From: Entonaema liquescens
Lineage: Eukaryota; Ascomycota; Sordariomycetes; Xylariales; Xylariaceae
Length of the DNA stretch: 64,000 nucleotides
NCBI GenBank assembly: GCA_902805475.1
Contig: CADCSX010000001.1
Span: 2,294,001 to 2,358,000, forward strand
Direction of reading: 5' to 3'
The position numbers and the translations under genes were made by a program. This document shows positions 12,785 to 23,936 of the stretch, piece by piece (position 1 is the stretch's first letter; each line of letters begins with the position of its first letter). The notes beneath the pieces are model-generated. The model was not told the origin of the DNA, made no database searches, and was given only the letters and a program-made list of their open reading frames with translations.

Positions 12785-15049
12785 ATACAGTCCATTCAGT
12801 GTCACGCAGTATCAATTCCAATAATAATTCAGACGGCTTTTATTGGGAACATGTATAAGAATTAGGAGGTTACGGCACAGGTCTCTTTTTTACCATTTAC
12901 ATGATCTTCCTAAGTGCGAACTCGAACAAAGCCAAACAAGTGAGCAAAGCAAACAAGAAAATGAAGACCCAGTGAGATTAAGAGGTCTGCAGTTTAATTT
13001 TCAACAAAAATATATTTTCCGAAATTCCAATTCAATGACAAGATTGGAATTACTGAGCTCGCACTTTAATAACAAATTTACACTATGCTTGACTTTTACG
13101 AGTTTGACATTTTATAAAAATGTTAAACCACGAAGCCAGTGCAAGAAAAGTGCTAGGTTGAAGGTTTTATTTACTAGTCAGCACAGAACATATAAAACCA
13201 ATGTCCCCTTGACAAGAAATCAAAGATATCCTGTTCTAGTTATTTCCTATTCATTTACTCTACTCTATTAGACATCGAGTGTCGTTAAGACTGGATTACG
13301 CTAAGTTGAGCCGCATCATCCCGGGTCCACCCGGTGCTCGGAAAAAAACATACTCCCCCGCCAGTATGACAAATCTCCATTACGTAATGAGTGAAACCCA
13401 ATAAGGCAGATGCTCGGGTCGACAAACCTAAAAGCCTTATCTTCCACTTTCACATTCCACACTTTACACTTCATTTCACAATGAATACGCGGCTTTCATA
13501 CTTTTTATTCGTCGAGCCCGTACTGGGCCATCTATATTGCCATAATTCGACCGGTTCTTAAACTCGGGTTCACGAGTCGTTGACTACGTCAATCCAGTGG
13601 GGCTTTAATCGATGGCGCGTCCTGCTGCCTGCCCGCTCCCCTCATACCTAGGGTGAGTATGGCGCGTTGGAAGATGATACTATAATGCCATATCTCCTAA
13701 CCATATATCTCAATTGACGCGCCATAGTCAAAGTAGGTATGGTAAGTCCATTCCTCCTTCCTGGTCATCGGCATCTAATATACAAAACTAACATGAGCTT
13801 CATCTAGATGCGGCTTTGGGGAGTCTCGGGCACACAGCCCCACTCATCCCACAACTTTCGTTAGGGAAACTCTCTACATGATGTAACCCGCATTATCCTC
13901 TCTCAACAAGCCGGTTTCTTGCCACGTCGTATCGTCCTGGGCAGGACGGAAAAAGGCCCAAGTGGTCGCAGAGCACACAGGCTCTCGATGTTAACGGTCT
14001 TAGGCATGACGCAATGACGAAAAAGGGCCTACAAGTAACCACGGGGTCTATTTGATCCTGGTGTAATACCGAGTCCTATACAGGACATTTCAAAGGCATC
14101 TTTGGTATGGTAATGTCCCGTCTACGTTGGGCGTCAACATCGCGCATGTATGGCCAATATGGAATGCACGACTATAACGAGTTTCCACACGATTATTATT
14201 TTATCGGCATTTTAGAGTGTATGTGGCGTTGTTCGCCATGAAAGGTAAGTGCTACTTCTATGACCAATATGATTAAATAGCAATTAACATGTTTGATGGG
14301 CAGATGTATGATCTAGAGTTCTACGTTCGCCCAAGCTTAAATTCGGCATGTACGACGGTAACGATGGATATTTGGTAATAGCCGCGTCTCCTTATGGAAA
14401 TAGACACGGTACCGCAAATTTCTTCCTTGTACGACCTAGCATTCAAGGCGTTTTTCGAGGATCCGGATACAATTCAAGGTAGTTTCCACAATCATCGTCC
14501 TGGGCACGACGATAAACGGCCCTCTTCACTCCGGGTATCACTACCCGGACGACTTTCTCTGGACTGCAGTCCTACAGAGAACTTTCAAGGAGTTCAAAGG
14601 ATTACTCCATGATAAATCGGAACGTCGCAGCTGATCCTGAACCTGTAATGCAAAACACCGAGGCTATTGCTTGCTGTTTCATATACATATTCCAGGGCTA
14701 CCGACGTCCCGCAAATTACGACACGGACAAAAAACGTTCGTAAGCATCGACGCAGCAACTATACCTCCTCTAAAGAGCTTCAGTTGCTGCACTTTGTGAA
14801 CCCAGCATCTTTGTCATGATATCATAATATCATGATCAATGCTGGCTTCACGCCAAGCGCTCCGAAAATTTCGTTTGCGCTCATGGCAGTTAGGGATACG
14901 ACCTCTACACATGTACTAGTCAAATCCAATCAATCTATGTACCACCTACGTGGTGGCTCTGGATTTTGGTTTTTCTCTTTGTTGGGGATCTTCCATAGGG
15001 GAAAGGGGAGCCTGAGTACCCGTTTTTTTGTTCGAAGTTTTTAGCAATC
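12785..15049. other. Gene-poor region with a short palindrome
   Basis: A 142-codon frame at 12843-13271 and shorter ones exist, but they are low-complexity in character and match nothing I recognise. Two short related pieces containing CGTCCTGGGCA and GACG occur near 13932 and 14497. A strong inverted repeat lies at 14802-14845 and is listed separately. I see no supportable gene. Confidence 0.45.
14802..14845. repeat. Imperfect hairpin (7+9 bp stem)
   Basis: The outer arms CCAGCAT and ATGCTGG and the inner arms TCATGATAT and ATATCATGA pair perfectly around a 4-base CATA loop. A small asymmetric internal loop separates the two stems. No U run follows on either side, so it is not an obvious terminator. 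Function is unknown. Confidence 0.7.
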
Positions 15050-15660
15050 GAGTTGATCTATACAGCCGCGGTGCCTCGGCATTCAACGCCGGCATCGCGG
15101 GACGGTCCCTCGCGGCTCGGTTGGTGTTGAGACGAGAAATATAATTCTGCGTCGCCCCGAGCCCGGGTAAACGGCTGTCTGTACCTCCATATGCTTGGGT
15201 TCTTTCTGAAGGAGATAAGCGCGATAGTAAGGGCAATATGCCGGAACGCGAGAGACTCCTTGTCAAGATAATGCAATTATCAGTCTCTCTAGCGAACCTC
15301 GGCAGAAGCTACTTTGCTCCGGAGCCAGCATCTCGGACTAGGCCGAGGAGAACCCTTCCCGCGTCGTTAACGCTGCCTCTTTCGCACCAACTCCATGTTT
15401 ATCCCTGGAACCAGTGCGAAGCCACCCGGAGGCGTGGGAAAAAGCTTTGGTAGGAAGGCAAAAAGGTCCCTCCGCCGCAGCGTTTCTGTAGGCGGTTTGC
15501 GACTTGGGGCTGGGCTGGTCGCGTCTCTCAGCGGACAGGTTTTGCGGGTTCGCCCGCACTGTCTCAAAGGCCCCCGGCTCGATTGAAAACGCGTCAGATC
15601 CGGGCGATATGAAACAACCGGCTTGATCATCCCGCGGTTGGGAACGTGGCAGGTTCCTTA
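15050..15660. other. GC-rich island of unknown nature
   Basis: Base composition rises clearly above both flanks and stops are rare on both strands, giving several overlapping frames of 60-105 codons (for example minus 14946-15266 and 15367-15630, plus 15395-15586). None is recognisable, none is dominant, and no pair joins clearly across a splice site. It could be a decayed gene, a structured RNA gene or a foreign fragment. I compared it mentally with 18S, 5.8S and 28S rRNA landmarks and found no match. Confidence 0.4.
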
Positions 15661-16485
15661 AAAAATCTATTTCAATTTTTAAGATACATATTTCTCTTGC
15701 TTACTATAAAAGAAAAGAAGGAAACTTATATATAAGAAAAAAAATAAGGAAAACTGACAAATGGAGGCAGCTGGTGCGGGATTCCGTCCAAGTGGGATAC
15801 CTTTGGATTCTTTTGCTTAGTTTAGTGCTGGATAGCTTAAATTCAAGCCAGACATTGCTTCCACTTGTTTCTTATCGGGTTCATCTGCTGTGCCGTGTTG
15901 GAATTGAGGATCTAGTACACCATCGGAGTACATCGTAGTTACAGGTGAGACTCATCGACTGAACGCTCATGATATTGATTTAACCCAATTTGATGTCTCT
16001 GGCGGGCTTTCTGATAAGCACGACAGGTCAGTCAGGTTGGCGTATTTATTTCGATGTGGTTTTATTCAATTTACAGGGCAGTAGGACCTCTTCCAGCAGA
16101 CGAATCGTTTGACTGTATATTCCATGGGCAATTGACAATACAGATAACATATCAGCAAACACTTATATCAAAAAATGTAGAACGTCGAGAGTAAACTTAG
16201 TACTTGTAAACTGCTGTTTGTGATATTGCTAAGTTGGTATTCATAACGATGATACACTGCTAAGCAGACGCCTGCTGTCTTGTTTCCCGTCCGTCTCAAA
16301 CATCGCGATCGACTACCTGCGTATCCTACAGTCAGGCTGATGAGCCGCTACCAGCAATTGGTATCCGAACCCCGACGCACCCGTACCTCGCCAAGTGGTA
16401 TATAGTACGATGTCGTTGGCACTTGCCATTTCATGATGCGTCCTTCAATCTGTGTTTTCATAATAGGTATTCATTATAGGTAAGT
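15661..16485. other. Spacer downstream of the small conidiation-like gene
   Basis: AT-rich near 15660-15760, then ordinary composition. No gene is seen. The right end should hold the 3' UTR of the minus-strand gene starting at 16846. Confidence 0.4.
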
Positions 16486-16846
16486 TTATTTCGTGGGGCT
16501 TTGAGGGCCGCGCGTGAAGCTATAGTTTAGCCATGGTCAGCTTAATGTTCTTCTATATGGTGTGATGAAGCCCGAGAAGGCGTGGAGGGACTCACTTGTG
16601 CCACATCTGTCCGAAGAAACCTGCTTGAGGCTTCTGGTCGTGTAGACTAGCACGTCTGGCGAGAGAGTTGGGGTCGCTGGCTCGCTTATGGTTCATGAGG
16701 CTGTCGAAGGTCGGTCCAGAGCCCTAGAATTGGCACATGTCAGCAACGAGGTTTGACTGATAAACGCCTATGAGAGGAAGATGACAACATACTCGTCGTC
16801 GGGAAGGGCCTGCTGGGGTAGGTTGGTTTGCCTTGTCGCTGTCCAT
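16486..16846 (-). CDS. Small conidiation-type protein (CON-8-like, tentative), 3 exons, 71 aa
   Basis: The model is complement(join(16486..16519, 16596..16723, 16793..16846)). ATG lies at 16846 and TAA at 16486-16488. Introns of 69 nt (GTATGT...TTCTAG) and 76 nt (GTGAGT...CTATAG) close perfectly in phase. The protein starts MDSDKANQPTPAGPSRRR and continues with GSGPTFDSLMNHKR, a basic/serine segment ARRASLHDQKP, and ends GFFGQMWHNFTRGPQSPTK. Small fungal proteins with RRxS, DQxP and a C-terminal G-x-W-N-x-x-x-RG motif include Neurospora CON-8-type conidiation-specific proteins; I recall the family from its pattern only. It has no signal peptide and no membrane segment. It is flanked by gene-poor DNA and no partner gene is seen. 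Its exons are too short to stand out individually, so it is easy to miss. Confidence 0.72.
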
Positions 16847-19800
16847 GATGCTGGTTTTTGAAGACGGCGAAAGACAGTAGTCGTTGCTGATGTCGATCAA
16901 ATTGATATTTGATATGGTATGGTTGCACAAGGGGATGTTCCACGTAGTAAAGGCGTGGGATGTCTGAGAGTTGGAGTGGGATGGGGTAATAGGAAGACGA
17001 GATGAAAGGGGGAGAGGGAAAGGCTCGATGCCTTTTATGTAGGCTCGGCGTACCGAACAGACCAGGCGACTCTTTATGATCAAACCATAGCAGAAGCCAA
17101 CGAGGATTAGCAATAGCTACCCTACCTACCGGGACTACTACGCAAGATGATTAGATACCACCAACGCTACTGCACTTCCTCCATTGTCTGGGGCAGCTTG
17201 ATTGATCAGCGAGGGGAGCCACCCAGAGTCCGGGGATAGAATCCCGGTGACGACTTTACCAATAAGCTAAGACGTTAGGTCGACCATCCTACGGTTATAG
17301 TGGAATAGTTCAATTCCTCGCTGCTCAGATCGTACGACCTCTAGTCTTCTTTGTTATGGACGGGCGTCCGAAAAGGTAGCAGTACATAGAGATCATGAGT
17401 AACAGAGCAATAACAGTACTTGGAGTATTATGAATGGATGTACTTGTACAATTGCGTTCAGACAAATCAACGTCATAGACGAGGTATAGCTCGATCCTTA
17501 CCTGATGGGGGAGCGATGTACAAAACGACGTTCTTTTACCCCGCAAAGTAATAAGACAAGGAGATCTCGGAGGCTCATATCAATAGTAGGATCGAATCAA
17601 AACGTTTCGATTGTCACTCCCCGCTGCCTTAATCGGTGGCTTGAGAATGACACCACCTACCTTATTGTCTGAGGCATACATACATCAAACATGTAAGTCC
17701 CGTTGGCGATGCAATAAGATACATGAGCTAGTGGGGTTGACTCGTCGTATCGGACAATGTGAGCAAATCTTGAGTCTACAAAGATATCGTACGAAAAATG
17801 ACACGAAAATGTTAATAGAGCTAGGTCTAGACCTTGAAGTGTTCCAGTTTATTAGAAACGGTAATAGCAAGACGTATGTCGACACATGTGAATCATAAGA
17901 GAAGAAGGAAGCATAAAGCTATCCTTACACAAGCTGAGGAGGTCCGAAGGGTAAAGGTAGTGTGGATCCATGATGCAACAGGGTCCAGACCCGGCCGACC
18001 CGGCAATTGGTTAGATGATCCACTTTCCCCAGAAAATCCACGCCATCCGCGTTTACGCTTAGAAGGTCTTGACTCGTTAGCTAGTTAGTGATGATAAATA
18101 TTCAGGCAGCAAGCATAGAATTGATTAAGGACATACATTATGGGATTGATAACACTTTTTTAGTGCCATTATATTAATAATTAGTCGAAAGAGTTACTAA
18201 ACTACTTTCCTCCTCCTCACAAGTACCAAAAGGGCAAATACACAAGTAGCTATCAGATTCAATAGCTTGATAGATACTCTTGTAAGAGCTCACACAACCC
18301 CGTCTTTTAAACAATTACGGAATCTATTTTAGACGTGTTAGCTATGTCTATTTAGGACATGCGAGATTAAAGACATGCTTATAGCCTCTTCAGTTCTCCA
18401 AGGTGATAGAACGGAAAAGTTTCGTCATGAAGAACTCCGACATTGTGCAGAAGATTATCATCCGCGAGGCTTACATCTAGATGGGGGGGAAAAACCACTG
18501 ACCTTCAGAAGACAATATGTTCACTATACGTGTATAACTTACGTTACCTAACGCAACGATCGAGTTAGCTACATCAACCAGAGCGCACAACGAGCAAAGT
18601 GTATGAATAGAAGCTATCAGGCTACTCATGTTAGCTTTGTTTCTAGTTATGAGTCTCGTGGAGAGCACATACCTCATTAAATCAGAATTTTTTTGTAATG
18701 TTCATTTCCAAGCCCATTGGACAGGATCAAACAGTGTGAATAATGATCATCATTTTAAGAGGATAATAACTAAGAGACAGACATAATAATACCTGCCAAG
18801 AAACATTAGCTACGTCTCGGACCCAATGACGGCAAAACATTTCAGTCGACAAGACACAATCAGCTGACGAATTCTCAACAAGAATCCCCCGCGATCCCTC
18901 TCCCACAAGGATTGTACGTCCTCGCTTTGAACGAGAGAAGGGACGAGGGTTCATTTATGTCCGCCCGTTCGTTCAAGATATCCTCATGTGAAGGGGATGA
19001 GTTCAAAGTAGAATGATCCGTACCTATTCGAGTAGACGAGTTAGCATTGTACGCAAACAGATCATCTAGCAACGAGTAGAATAAATAATGAGGTCAGACA
19101 AGGCTGAAACTAAACAAATCTACATGATGTATTCGGAATGAGGAATTCCCTAGGTTTGTCGATTTCTTCATCACCCCTCGGTGGAAATATGTGCATAACT
19201 CTTGGACGTTGTAACCAGAAGAACGTACCTTTATTAAATATGTTGGAATCATAGCAGGTGTTACCAGCATGGTCGAGAGATACCTATCTAATCCGAGTTA
19301 GCATTTAATTGATCGCCATAGTAGTACTGCAAATGCATCCTCATGATATTTGCTCAGGGTAATTCTAGAGACTATGATCCCCATTGTGGTGTAAGATTTG
19401 GATTGTTCAAATTTTCCTTCGTCACGGCAAAGAGGAGCAGCAAGATGTAGAGAGTCGCAACTAACCTGATAATAACATAGCATGATTGAATGATTGCTAT
19501 GAGTATGAATTCAAGATCCGTGACTGGCATTCCATCGCTACCACAAAAGCTCAAGAGCTTGGTGAAGTTGGAAAATTGTTTGGAAAGAAAGGAAAAGATT
19601 CGTTGAGGACGCAAAGAAGAAAATAACAATAAAAATTTAAAAATTGCTTGGGTGGGGAACTCTTAGACCCGCCTCGGAGACTTCCACTTTGAGACTTGGT
19701 GCCTGAGCTACTTAGTGTGTGGCAACGCGGGGCTGCGCCACATTTGCTTATCTAATGGTCCTTATCGGGTGTAAATAGGCTTCGTCACCGTCCGCCATAT

Positions 19801-19890
19801 CCCTCCTACCCTTTCTTTCTCCTCTAGACCCAACCTCTCTTCTCACTCGTCAGTTCGCCGCATAGCGACGAACTCCAAGTGGAAAACACG
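16847..19890. other. Gene-poor region with scattered intron-like signals
   Basis: No gene can be assembled with confidence. On the minus strand between about 19500 and 18300 there are repeated branch/acceptor-like sites (GCTAAC near 18341, 18565, 18633, 19045 and 19300) and donor-like GTATGT, GTACGT and GTAAGT sites. They could mark a decayed or rapidly evolving multi-exon gene; see findings. A minus-strand stretch at about 17220-17285 carries a tRNA-like D arm and T arm but no anticodon arm. Pyrimidine-rich sequence at 19790-19850 is the likely promoter of the gene at 19891. Confidence 0.4.
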
Positions 19891-21219
19891 ATGCTCGCCC
19901 CTCTCGGTGGAGGCGGCATATGGGCGCCCGTCGCGCTGCGGGTCGTCCGTACTGCCGCCCTCAAGGCGAGCAAGATGATCCGGGCCAAGCTCGCGGCAGC
20001 GGCTCGCCCGGCCAACACCGCCCTCGAACCTGTCTTCGTACGCAACACGCCCAACCCTCGCCAGCCTATTCATCCCTCCGCATTCCTGCGCCAGCAGAGA
20101 TCTCGACGATGGCACTCGACCAAGACCACGACTACATACAAGACCATCAACGCGGCGATCCGCCGCTTCATGAGCACAGGCCGGCTCGATGCCACACCCC
20201 GGGTCGACCGGTCCAAGTTCCTCAACACGCAGACTGGTCGTGCTGTCGCTCAGATCACCGGTCGTGCTCCCTTCGCGAGCACCCTACGACCGAACCTCAC
20301 CGGAGGCGCCCTCCCTCGTACCGCCGGTGGATACGGCCTCGGATCTGGACGTGTGGGCGGAGCTCGCTACTTCTCCCACGCACCCGCAGCCCAAGCCCAG
20401 GTGGTTCAGAACGTTTCAGCTGCGGTTAGGGCTTTCTGGATCTCCGGCCAGAAGGCACAGTTTGACGGGCTTACCGCCCGCGGCGAGAGGAAGTACCGTG
20501 CGGTCTCGACTCTTCAAGATGAGACCACCCGCAAGATGGCGGCTGCACGACGCAACGCTCCAGGCTCTTTCATCGACTTCCACCTGAGCCCCACCGTCAC
20601 CGCTCTCAGCCCTCTTGCTGCTGCATTCCCCTATCCCTCCGCCGGCTTCAAGGCCCCTGCCCTCGATGCCACGACCCTCAACACCGACGGCTTCCTCGAC
20701 GTCCTATCGGTTGACTTCGCTCGTGCCTTGAAGGACCTCACTTCGACCTTGACGGATATCAAGAAACTCTCCTCGCTAGGCGACCTTCCAATACAGCTCG
20801 AAAAAGGACATACACTGCGGGTTCGCTTCCCAGGCGTTGACGCCGAGACAGTAGAGTCTTTATGTGACGACCTCGGGTTGACCAGGGGCGTCGTGAGGGA
20901 GGACCTAGACTTCGCGGCTGAAACAGGCGTCTCGATGGCACTGAAGTTTCCTTTCGCACCAGGTGCCCAGAGCAATGGCACAAGGACGCTCACTTCACCT
21001 GGTCGCTCGCTAAGGTCTCAAGGAAGTTTCTTCCCTACCGAAGAGGACTATAGCGATATAGAAGATAATCCATGGGTATCACTATCCGAAGACTTGGAGG
21101 GCTATGAGAGCATGTCGCCGCCAGTCAGTTCGGGTGAGCACTGCTCGGAGGACTTCGAGGGCCTCGAAGGGATCTACCAATTCTTGGAGGAATGCGATCG
21201 TGCTCATGGAAGGTTCTGA
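19891..21219 (+). CDS. Conserved ascomycete protein, 442 aa (sometimes labelled casein kinase II beta 2-like)
   Basis: This is a single-exon frame. The first ATG is at 19891; the upstream in-frame GTG at 19879 is not a likely start in a fungus. The N-terminal part (MLAPLGGGGIWAPVALRVVR, then many R and A residues and the sequence RRWHST) is basic and could act as a mitochondrial targeting region, though this is only inference. The middle contains PGSFIDFHLSPTVTALSPL, which I associate with a Pezizomycotina family that some annotations call a casein kinase II beta 2 subunit. I see no CK2-beta zinc finger, so that name should not be trusted. The region around residues 250-350 looks globular. 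The C-terminus is acidic (EEDYSDIEDNPW, SEDFEGLEG). It converges on the HCNGP gene. Confidence 0.75.
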   Translation: MLAPLGGGGIWAPVALRVVRTAALKASKMIRAKLAAAARPANTALEPVFVRNTPNPRQPIHPSAFLRQQRSRRWHSTKTTTTYKTINAAIRRFMSTGRLDATPRVDRSKFLNTQTGRAVAQITGRAPFASTLRPNLTGGALPRTAGGYGLGSGRVGGARYFSHAPAAQAQVVQNVSAAVRAFWISGQKAQFDGLTARGERKYRAVSTLQDETTRKMAAARRNAPGSFIDFHLSPTVTALSPLAAAFPYPSAGFKAPALDATTLNTDGFLDVLSVDFARALKDLTSTLTDIKKLSSLGDLPIQLEKGHTLRVRFPGVDAETVESLCDDLGLTRGVVREDLDFAAETGVSMALKFPFAPGAQSNGTRTLTSPGRSLRSQGSFFPTEEDYSDIEDNPWVSLSEDLEGYESMSPPVSSGEHCSEDFEGLEGIYQFLEECDRAHGRF

Positions 21220-21639
21220 GCACATTGCTGATACATGACGAATCACGAAGGGGCGCGCGTTTTGCTTGGGAAAGGTCAAATTGAATTGGGTTAGGATGCT
21301 TTTCGACGTACCTAGGAACCACACTCATTGTATATTCTATCGCGACACGATATCCTAGGTAGTCTAGTCTTTGGGGTTACTAGCCCCATATGAGAGTTTT
21401 CCTATGTCTTTACTATACCATACCAAATAACATAAATATAAATAAAAACAAATATGAACACGAATTATGCAAATAAGTGAGGGAAAATGGGTATCTGAAA
21501 TTGGTCAACTATCTAAGAATAGTTAGAGCCTAAAAGTTATAGAAAACACGGACCAGGTATCTTCAAGACTCACATATATACTATCTTCGTTAAAGATAGA
21601 TAAATGAGGGTACCATTGTAATAATCAAGTGCATACGTC
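21220..21639. other. Convergent intergenic spacer
   Basis: This spacer lies between the stop of the gene at 19891 and the stop of the minus-strand HCNGP gene. It is AT-rich at 21420-21500, as expected for two facing 3' ends. No gene is seen. Confidence 0.6.
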
Positions 21640-22548
21640 CTAGGCGTCAAACCTCGTCTTCCGCTTCCCCGTACTCGCCTTCGACACACTCCCTTGAGAA
21701 CTGCTCTGCTGTGCAGGGCCTTGACCCTCTCCAGCCGCGACGAAATCCACAGGCGCACCCTTGGTCCTAGCCCTGGCCTTCTCGACCTCGGCCTGGCTCT
21801 GCTTGAGCTGCTCGCGGTACGCCCATCGCGGGAACGCAGTCGGGTCCCAGATATCAGCAGGCAAAGTAGTCCGGTACTGGTCAGCCGGAGCGCCGAGATC
21901 GACAAACGACAATAGCTTGTCGGTGAGCGCCGGGTTGCGCAGGGACGGGTTCTGGGCTACTCGTGAGTTGAAATGCACGCCCTGCCGCTTGAGCTCCAGG
22001 AATCGCTCGAACTTGGCACTGGTCCCGGGAGGCGGTGAGCCCGGAGGCGACGGCGGGATGTCTGTGTTTGGGACCGGGGGCAGCGTGAGGTCCCGCAGGA
22101 GCGCGCGTGTTGCCGTATACGGCGATCCTGGGGGTAGGCCTAGGCCGCTGTCCTCGTCGTCTTCTAGCGGCGCTTCTTCCAACGGAGGGAAGCTGGGACC
22201 GGCAGCTGCTGGGCCTATCTGCGGCCCGATGATAGCTCCTGGTTGCTCATCCTGCTTTTGCGAGGCTGTACTGGGTTCTGCTGGGACGCCTATTTACTTG
22301 TTAGAGATATGAAGACACGTAGAGAAATGAGATGAACAAAAAAGATTCGCTTACCTGGTTTTATGTCTGGGCTCACAGTAGTATCTTGAGTTTGTTTCAG
22401 TGGCTGGCCTCGGCAGAATCAGTGCTGTCCAATGCCTACCGGTGCAAATTGTGTGTATATTATCTCATGCTCTTATTCATACCTTTGAATCTGGCTGCTG
22501 CACGACCTCTTCTTCCTCATCGCTGCTTTCGTAGCCCACGAGTGCCAT
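21640..22548 (-). CDS. HCNGP-like (SAP30BP family) transcription regulator, 3 exons
   Basis: The model is complement(join(21640..22289, 22355..22403, 22483..22548)), 254 aa. The start MALVGYESSDEEEE is typical of the family, with an acidic N-terminus. A 79-nt intron 1 (GTATGA...GGCCAG) and a 64-nt intron 2 (GTAAGC...AAATAG) keep phase. Residues about 125-190 carry the HCNGP domain: FERFLELKRQGVHFN, NPSLRNPALTDKLLSFV and LPADIWDP. The C-terminus is charged and ends KRKTRFDA. Members of this family are nuclear proteins linked to transcription and splicing; that role is from family knowledge. The gene is divergent from PRE4 across 465 nt. The acceptor of intron 1 was chosen because the nearby alternatives run into stops. 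Confidence 0.87.
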
Positions 22549-23013
22549 TTCGAAGCTATAAACGATATAAAACCGTTGGCTTAGGCAGTATTTTAAAAGC
22601 AAGAAATAGTATTCCGATATCGAGTCAGATTACCAGACAATCATCTGATAAACGATGAAGTGAGTTGCTCATCACAAGTTGACGTCGGTACGTATCTTAA
22701 ATTCGAAGTGGGTCTTCAATACAGTGCTGAGAACCCCGCAGCTGCCAAACAGCCGACAGGCATCCCAGATGTAAAGTACGTACCTCAACAGCCTGGTCCG
22801 GGAAGGCAGAACTGACGCGCAGCTCTAAGCTCCAGAGAGGTTCAACGTCCAAACGGCACTGGAGCTTTGTTTAGGCCCATCAATATCAACCATACATATT
22901 CATATTTCAGAAGCCACAACTTCTATACTAGCAATACACTATTAACGAAGCTTTGAGGTCATTTCGATCTTTGGCATCTGAACCTTATCCCCGCTGCCCA
23001 ACTCAATTCAAAT
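22549..23013. promoter_or_regulatory. Shared divergent promoter, HCNGP / PRE4
   Basis: This 465-nt stretch separates two start codons facing away from each other, so it must hold both promoters. I looked for the yeast Rpn4 site GGTGGCAAA and did not see it. No TATA box stands out. Confidence 0.6.
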
Positions 23014-23936
23014 ATGGATCATCGACCGCAAGCTTGGGGTCGTGTAAGTAGCCGGCATCTCCAGAGTCGATAACCAGAGTTAGCTAACAACCCGACTTCA
23101 TACAGCCCAGAGACGATGTCTACGGTGCCTACGATGCCTCATATATGCAGACCAACGGTCCCAACCAGCACACCCAATCTCCCGTCGTAACGGGAACATC
23201 GGTGGTGGCGATCAAGTTCAAGGACGGTGTGGTCATGGCAGCAGATAACTTGGGTACGCACATATCCTATCCTATCCTCCCACTTATGGACCCCCCTCCT
23301 AATCACAACCAATACTAATATATACCCTCAGCCTCCTACGGCTCCCTAGCCCGCTTCACCGACGTAAAGCGCATCCGCACCTTCGCCAACACCTCCATCA
23401 TCGGCTTCGGCGGCGACGTCTCCGACATGCAGTACCTAGACAGGCACCTAACGGCGCTCAGCATTGACGAGGCCTATCAGCAGACGGCACACACGCTGAA
23501 CGCCCGCAGCCTGCACAAGTACGTGTCGAAGCTGCTCTACGGCCGGCGGTCCAAGTTCGACCCCCTGTGGAACCACCTGCTCGTCGCCGGCCTAGACGAC
23601 GAGGGCAAGCCCTTCCTCGCCGCCGCCGACCTACTCGGCACCACCTTCTCCTCGCCCTCGCTCGCCACCGGCTTCGGCAGCATGCTCGCCCAGCCCATCA
23701 TGCGCCGGTACGTCCCCGACGAGGAGTCGGTCGCCAACCTGACCCGCGAGAAGGCCGTCGAGGTCATCCGCGAGTGCATGAAGGTCCTGTTCTACCGCGA
23801 CGCCCGCTCCCTCGACTCGTACTCCCTCGCCGTCGTCACCAAGGACGGCATCGACCTTAGCGAGAACGAGAAGCTCGAGGAGCAGAGCTGGGCCTTCGCC
23901 GACCGTATCAAGGGCTACGGCACCCAGACCGTATAA
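23014..23936 (+). CDS. PRE4: 20S proteasome subunit beta-7 (PRE4/PSMB4 type), 3 exons
   Basis: The model is join(23014..23043, 23106..23253, 23332..23936), 260 aa. Introns of 62 nt (GTAAGT...ATACAG) and 78 nt (GTACGC...CTCAG) keep phase. The mature-domain start TGTSVVAIKFKDGVVMAAD and the following SYGSLARFTDVKRI are characteristic of the beta-7/Pre4 subunit, as are GFGGDVSDMQYLDRHL and LLYGRRSKFDPLWNHLL. The residue after the propeptide-like segment lies in a GTS context, but family members are non-catalytic structural subunits of the 20S core beta ring. The propeptide is about 40 residues. The window also encodes the 19S ATPase RPT4 about 9 kb away on the other strand. Codons are GC-rich, as expected for a highly expressed fungal gene. 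Confidence 0.95.

Noticed and set aside
12843..13271. 142-codon frame as a gene
   Set aside because: No conserved motif, composition like intergenic DNA, and no supporting splice or promoter signals; possible but not supportable.
17215..17285. tRNA-like sequence on the minus strand (TAGCTTATTGG and GGATTCTATCC)
   Set aside because: The D-arm and T-arm-like parts are only about 22 nt apart, so there is no room for an anticodon arm, and the acceptor ends do not pair. At best a tRNA relic.
19879..19890. GTG at 19879 as start of the 442-residue protein
   Set aside because: Nuclear fungal genes start at ATG; the first in-frame ATG at 19891 is used instead.
21082..21328. Antisense frames over the 3' end of the 19891-21219 gene and similar frames across other genes
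   Set aside because: They are shadow frames of GC-rich coding sequence with no independent evidence.
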